A stretch of 7,830 bases of DNA, taken from contig JAJZFE010000123.1 of NCBI GenBank assembly GCA_021798655.1, forward strand, positions 1 through 7,830, in the 5' to 3' direction. This document shows positions 6,221-7,830 of the stretch, piece by piece. The stretch comes from Acidobacteriota bacterium. Lineage in GTDB: Bacteria > Acidobacteriota > Terriglobia > Terriglobales > Acidobacteriaceae. Numbering within the stretch: the stretch's first letter is position 1; each line of letters starts with the position of its first letter. A model generated the notes under the pieces. The model made no database searches and had not been told where the DNA came from. It saw nothing but the letters and a program-made list of their open reading frames with translations. The translations under genes were made by a program, and so were the position numbers.

Positions 6221-7138
6221 ATGTCCACCCCGCCTCCCATCGGTTCCGCACAGGGCCGGAAGCCCCGTGCGACGCGCCTGCAGCCGTCGCAGCAGGCCGC
6301 CGCGCGCGCTCTGGACCCCGATGCCGAAGACCCTCTCTTCCCGGAGGATGAGCCATCCCCTGAAAAAATAGACGATGCGGCGCAACCTGACGGCGAAGAC
6401 GGGGTTCAGGACGACATGGGCACGCTGGCACTCCATCCCGGCGCTTTGGAACTCGACGGCGAAACCGCCAGCTCGACAGCGCGGCCATTCGAGTCTCCCA
6501 TCCAGCTCGACCTCACGCCGGAGCAGCTGGAGGTGCGGCGCAAGGCCGTTGCGCGCGGAGACTTCTCCTCGCTCACCGACGCCGAGGTCATGCTGGAGCT
6601 GCGCTCCGGCAACATGGCTGCCTTTGACGTGCTGCTGCAGAAGTACCGCAAGCCCATCGTCCACTTCATGTTTCGCATGGTGCATAACCAGGCCGTGGCC
6701 GAGGAGCTGGCGCAGGAGGTCTTCCTCCGCATCTACCGCTCGCGCGAGACCTACCGGGCCGAGGCGCGGTTCAGCACCTGGCTCTACCGCATCGCGACCA
6801 ACCTGGGCGTGAACCATGCCCGCGACACGCGTTACGAACGCTCGGCCTCAACCGTCTATCTGGATGAGGCCGACGCGGACACCGGCAGCACGCCCGACGT
6901 CGCCGATGCCACACCCTCGGCCGAGGCCAACCTCCTCCGCCGCGAACGCATGAACGCCATCCGTCAGCATGTGATGGCGCTGCCCGAACGGCAGAAGACC
7001 GCCGTGCTCATGCACAAGTATGAGGGCATGGACTACAAGCAGATCGGCGAGGTCCTCAAGCTCTCCGAGTCGGCGACCAAATCGCTTCTCTTCCGCGCCT
7101 ACCAGACGCTGCGCGAGAAGCTCAAGGACTTTGTTTAG
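6221..7138 (+). CDS. ECF-type RNA polymerase sigma factor (RpoE-like) with long N-terminal extension
   Basis: 305 residues, against roughly 180-220 for common ECF sigma factors. Region sigma-2 spans about 135-202: AFDVLLQKY, the 2.2 helix with EELAQEVF at 161-168, and the 2.4 stretch FSTWLYRIATN at 184-194. Region sigma-4 spans about 243-301, with ALPERQK, then a helix-turn-helix at about 270-292 (MDYKQIGEVL, then SESATKSLLFRA). A linker of about 40 acidic, Thr/Ser-rich residues joins them. The first 110 residues are Pro-, Ala- and acid-rich, resemble no domain I recognise, and account for the extra length. The ATG at 6221 has no clear ribosome site; Met66 (6416) is a possible later start, so the true N-terminus is uncertain. 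It directs RNA polymerase to alternative promoters and is presumably held inactive by the anti-sigma factor encoded 45 nt downstream. The stimulus and regulon cannot be read from the sequence. Confidence 0.93.
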   Translation: MSTPPPIGSAQGRKPRATRLQPSQQAAARALDPDAEDPLFPEDEPSPEKIDDAAQPDGEDGVQDDMGTLALHPGALELDGETASSTARPFESPIQLDLTPEQLEVRRKAVARGDFSSLTDAEVMLELRSGNMAAFDVLLQKYRKPIVHFMFRMVHNQAVAEELAQEVFLRIYRSRETYRAEARFSTWLYRIATNLGVNHARDTRYERSASTVYLDEADADTGSTPDVADATPSAEANLLRRERMNAIRQHVMALPERQKTAVLMHKYEGMDYKQIGEVLKLSESATKSLLFRAYQTLREKLKDFV

Positions 7139-7183
7139 GCCCCACCGCTGCAAGCACCACCACCCTGAGAGGGGGGAGACAGT

Positions 7184-7720
7184 ATGAACACCGCAACGAA
7201 CCATCTCGACTGCAAGACCTGCCGCACTCACCTGCCGGACCTGTTGCTGGACGACGCCTTTGCCGCCGGCCATCCCGCCGTCGCCGCGCACCTGGCGGCC
7301 TGCGCCGGCTGCGCGGAGGAGCTGCAGCAGCTGCGCTCCACCTTCGCGCTGCTCGACACCTGGACCGCGCCGGAGCCCTCGGCCTACTTTGACTCGCGGC
7401 TGCACGCCCGCCTGCGCGAGGCTGTCGCCGAGCAGCCGGAGAGCTTCTGGGAGCGCACGCGCTCGTTCCTGCTCTTCAGCACGGGCCGCGGTCTGCGTCC
7501 TGCGCTGGCCGGCGCGCTGGCCTTTGCGATGCTCATCGGTGGCGGCACGGCCGGGCTTTTTCTGCCGCACCACAACGCCGGCCCGGCTGCTTCGGTCTCG
7601 GCCACCGTCGGCGACCTCAAGATCCTCGACAACAACGACCAGGCTCTGCAGCAGATGAACCAGCTGCTCGACGACTCCAGCTCGAACACAGACGACTCGG
7701 CAACTCCGCCCACCACCTAG
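7184..7720 (+). CDS. Membrane-anchored zinc-finger anti-sigma factor
   Basis: 178 residues. The start is fixed by a strong purine-rich ribosome site (AGGGGGGAG, 7170-7178) 5 nt upstream. The N-terminal cytoplasmic part has the ZAS/zf-HC2 pattern: C10-x2-C13, then H36-x3-C40-x2-C43, the zinc ligands of anti-ECF-sigma domains. A linker with several Arg follows. One transmembrane helix lies at about 106-127 (Ala/Leu/Gly-rich), followed by a short periplasmic tail of about 50 residues that is rich in Asp, Asn, Gln and Ser and ends in TPPTT. This places the sigma-binding domain in the cytoplasm and a small sensor or proteolysis-sensitive region outside the inner membrane. The pairing with the sigma gene is the standard co-transcribed arrangement. 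The tail has no recognisable sensor domain, so activation is probably by regulated proteolysis or by an unseen partner. Confidence 0.88.
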   Translation: MNTATNHLDCKTCRTHLPDLLLDDAFAAGHPAVAAHLAACAGCAEELQQLRSTFALLDTWTAPEPSAYFDSRLHARLREAVAEQPESFWERTRSFLLFSTGRGLRPALAGALAFAMLIGGGTAGLFLPHHNAGPAASVSATVGDLKILDNNDQALQQMNQLLDDSSSNTDDSATPPTT

Positions 7721-7755
7721 GCAACCTCTGATCCAGTCCGGACAACGTATTTTTG

Positions 7756-7811
7756 TTTGTCACTCCCGCTTTGTGATTCCCGTTTTGTCACTCCCGATTT
7801 GTCATTCCCGC
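7756..7811 (+). repeat. Four tandem 14-bp imperfect repeats (TTTGT-N-A-Y-TCCCG-N)
   Basis: Units at 7756-7769, 7770-7783, 7784-7797 and 7798-7811 read TTTGTCACTCCCGC, TTTGTGATTCCCGT, TTTGTCACTCCCGA and TTTGTCATTCCCGC. They are exactly in phase and differ at only a few positions. The last unit supplies the left arm of the terminator hairpin. The array lies about 35 nt after the anti-sigma stop codon, with a T-rich lead-in (7750-7755), and could belong to a larger intergenic repeat element that continues past the window. Confidence 0.85.
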
Positions 7812-7829
7812 AGGGAATCTGCGTTTTTT
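7804..7829 (+). terminator. Intrinsic terminator of the sigma/anti-sigma operon
   Basis: ATTCCC (7804-7809) pairs perfectly with GGGAAT (7813-7818) around a GCA loop. After CTGCG comes a run of six T (7824-7829). It lies 84 nt past the anti-sigma stop in the same orientation. The stem is short and the T-run starts 5 nt after it, so it may be moderate in strength. Confidence 0.5.
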
Positions 7830-7830
7830 C

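Noticed and set aside
5897..6817. 306-codon minus-strand frame opposite the sigma factor
   Set aside because: It is antisense to a clearly identified ECF sigma factor and reads through the tRNA; no domain is visible.
1..7830. CRISPR array, phage, transposase or restriction/defence genes
   Set aside because: No regularly spaced identical repeats, terminal inverted repeats, integrase or transposase motifs, or nuclease domains were seen. The only array is the short gapless 14-bp tandem repeat at the 3' edge.

Overview
The window looks like chromosomal DNA of a high-GC, Gram-negative soil-type bacterium, most likely an acidobacterium of the Terriglobus/Granulicella/Edaphobacter kind. This is inferred from four things: a bacterial TMTC-like TPR membrane protein, a secreted NHL/Ig-like protein ending in a Gly-Cys-Gly motif and a TVTVQ tail, an outer-membrane beta-barrel with a signal peptide, and an ECF sigma factor followed by a zinc-finger anti-sigma factor. 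I could not test the assignment by database search.

Layout. Positions 1-2019 (minus strand) hold the N-terminal 673 codons of a polytopic membrane protein with C-terminal TPRs; its 3' end lies outside the window. It starts at a GTG and diverges from a broken DNRLRE-type secreted protein at 2296-2651 (plus strand). The 276-bp gap between them holds a candidate promoter and a perfect 8-bp inverted repeat. At 2752-5043 lies a 763-residue exported protein: signal peptide, six-bladed NHL propeller, ASH-type domain, Ig-like domains and an unusual two-hydrophobic-segment C-terminus. A 191-residue predicted outer-membrane barrel follows 42 nt later at 5086-5661, probably in the same transcript. A tRNA-Val(CAC) with encoded CCA is on the minus strand at 5902-5976, with a weak terminator beyond its 3' end. 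The regions 5662-5901 and 5977-6220 otherwise contain only short repeats and inverted repeats.

At 6221-7138 an ECF sigma factor with a long acidic N-terminal extension is followed 45 nt later by its predicted membrane-anchored anti-sigma factor (7184-7720). The window ends in four tandem 14-bp units that run into a hairpin plus T-run terminator.

How the genes fit together. Three of the five protein-coding loci (the NHL protein, the barrel and the DNRLRE remnant) are envelope or secreted proteins. The TMTC-like protein is a candidate envelope glycosyltransferase. The sigma/anti-sigma pair is a typical envelope-responsive switch, but nothing in the sequence shows that it controls its neighbours. 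The strongest candidate for something undescribed is the NHL-protein/barrel pair, with its unusual C-terminal anchor-like module.
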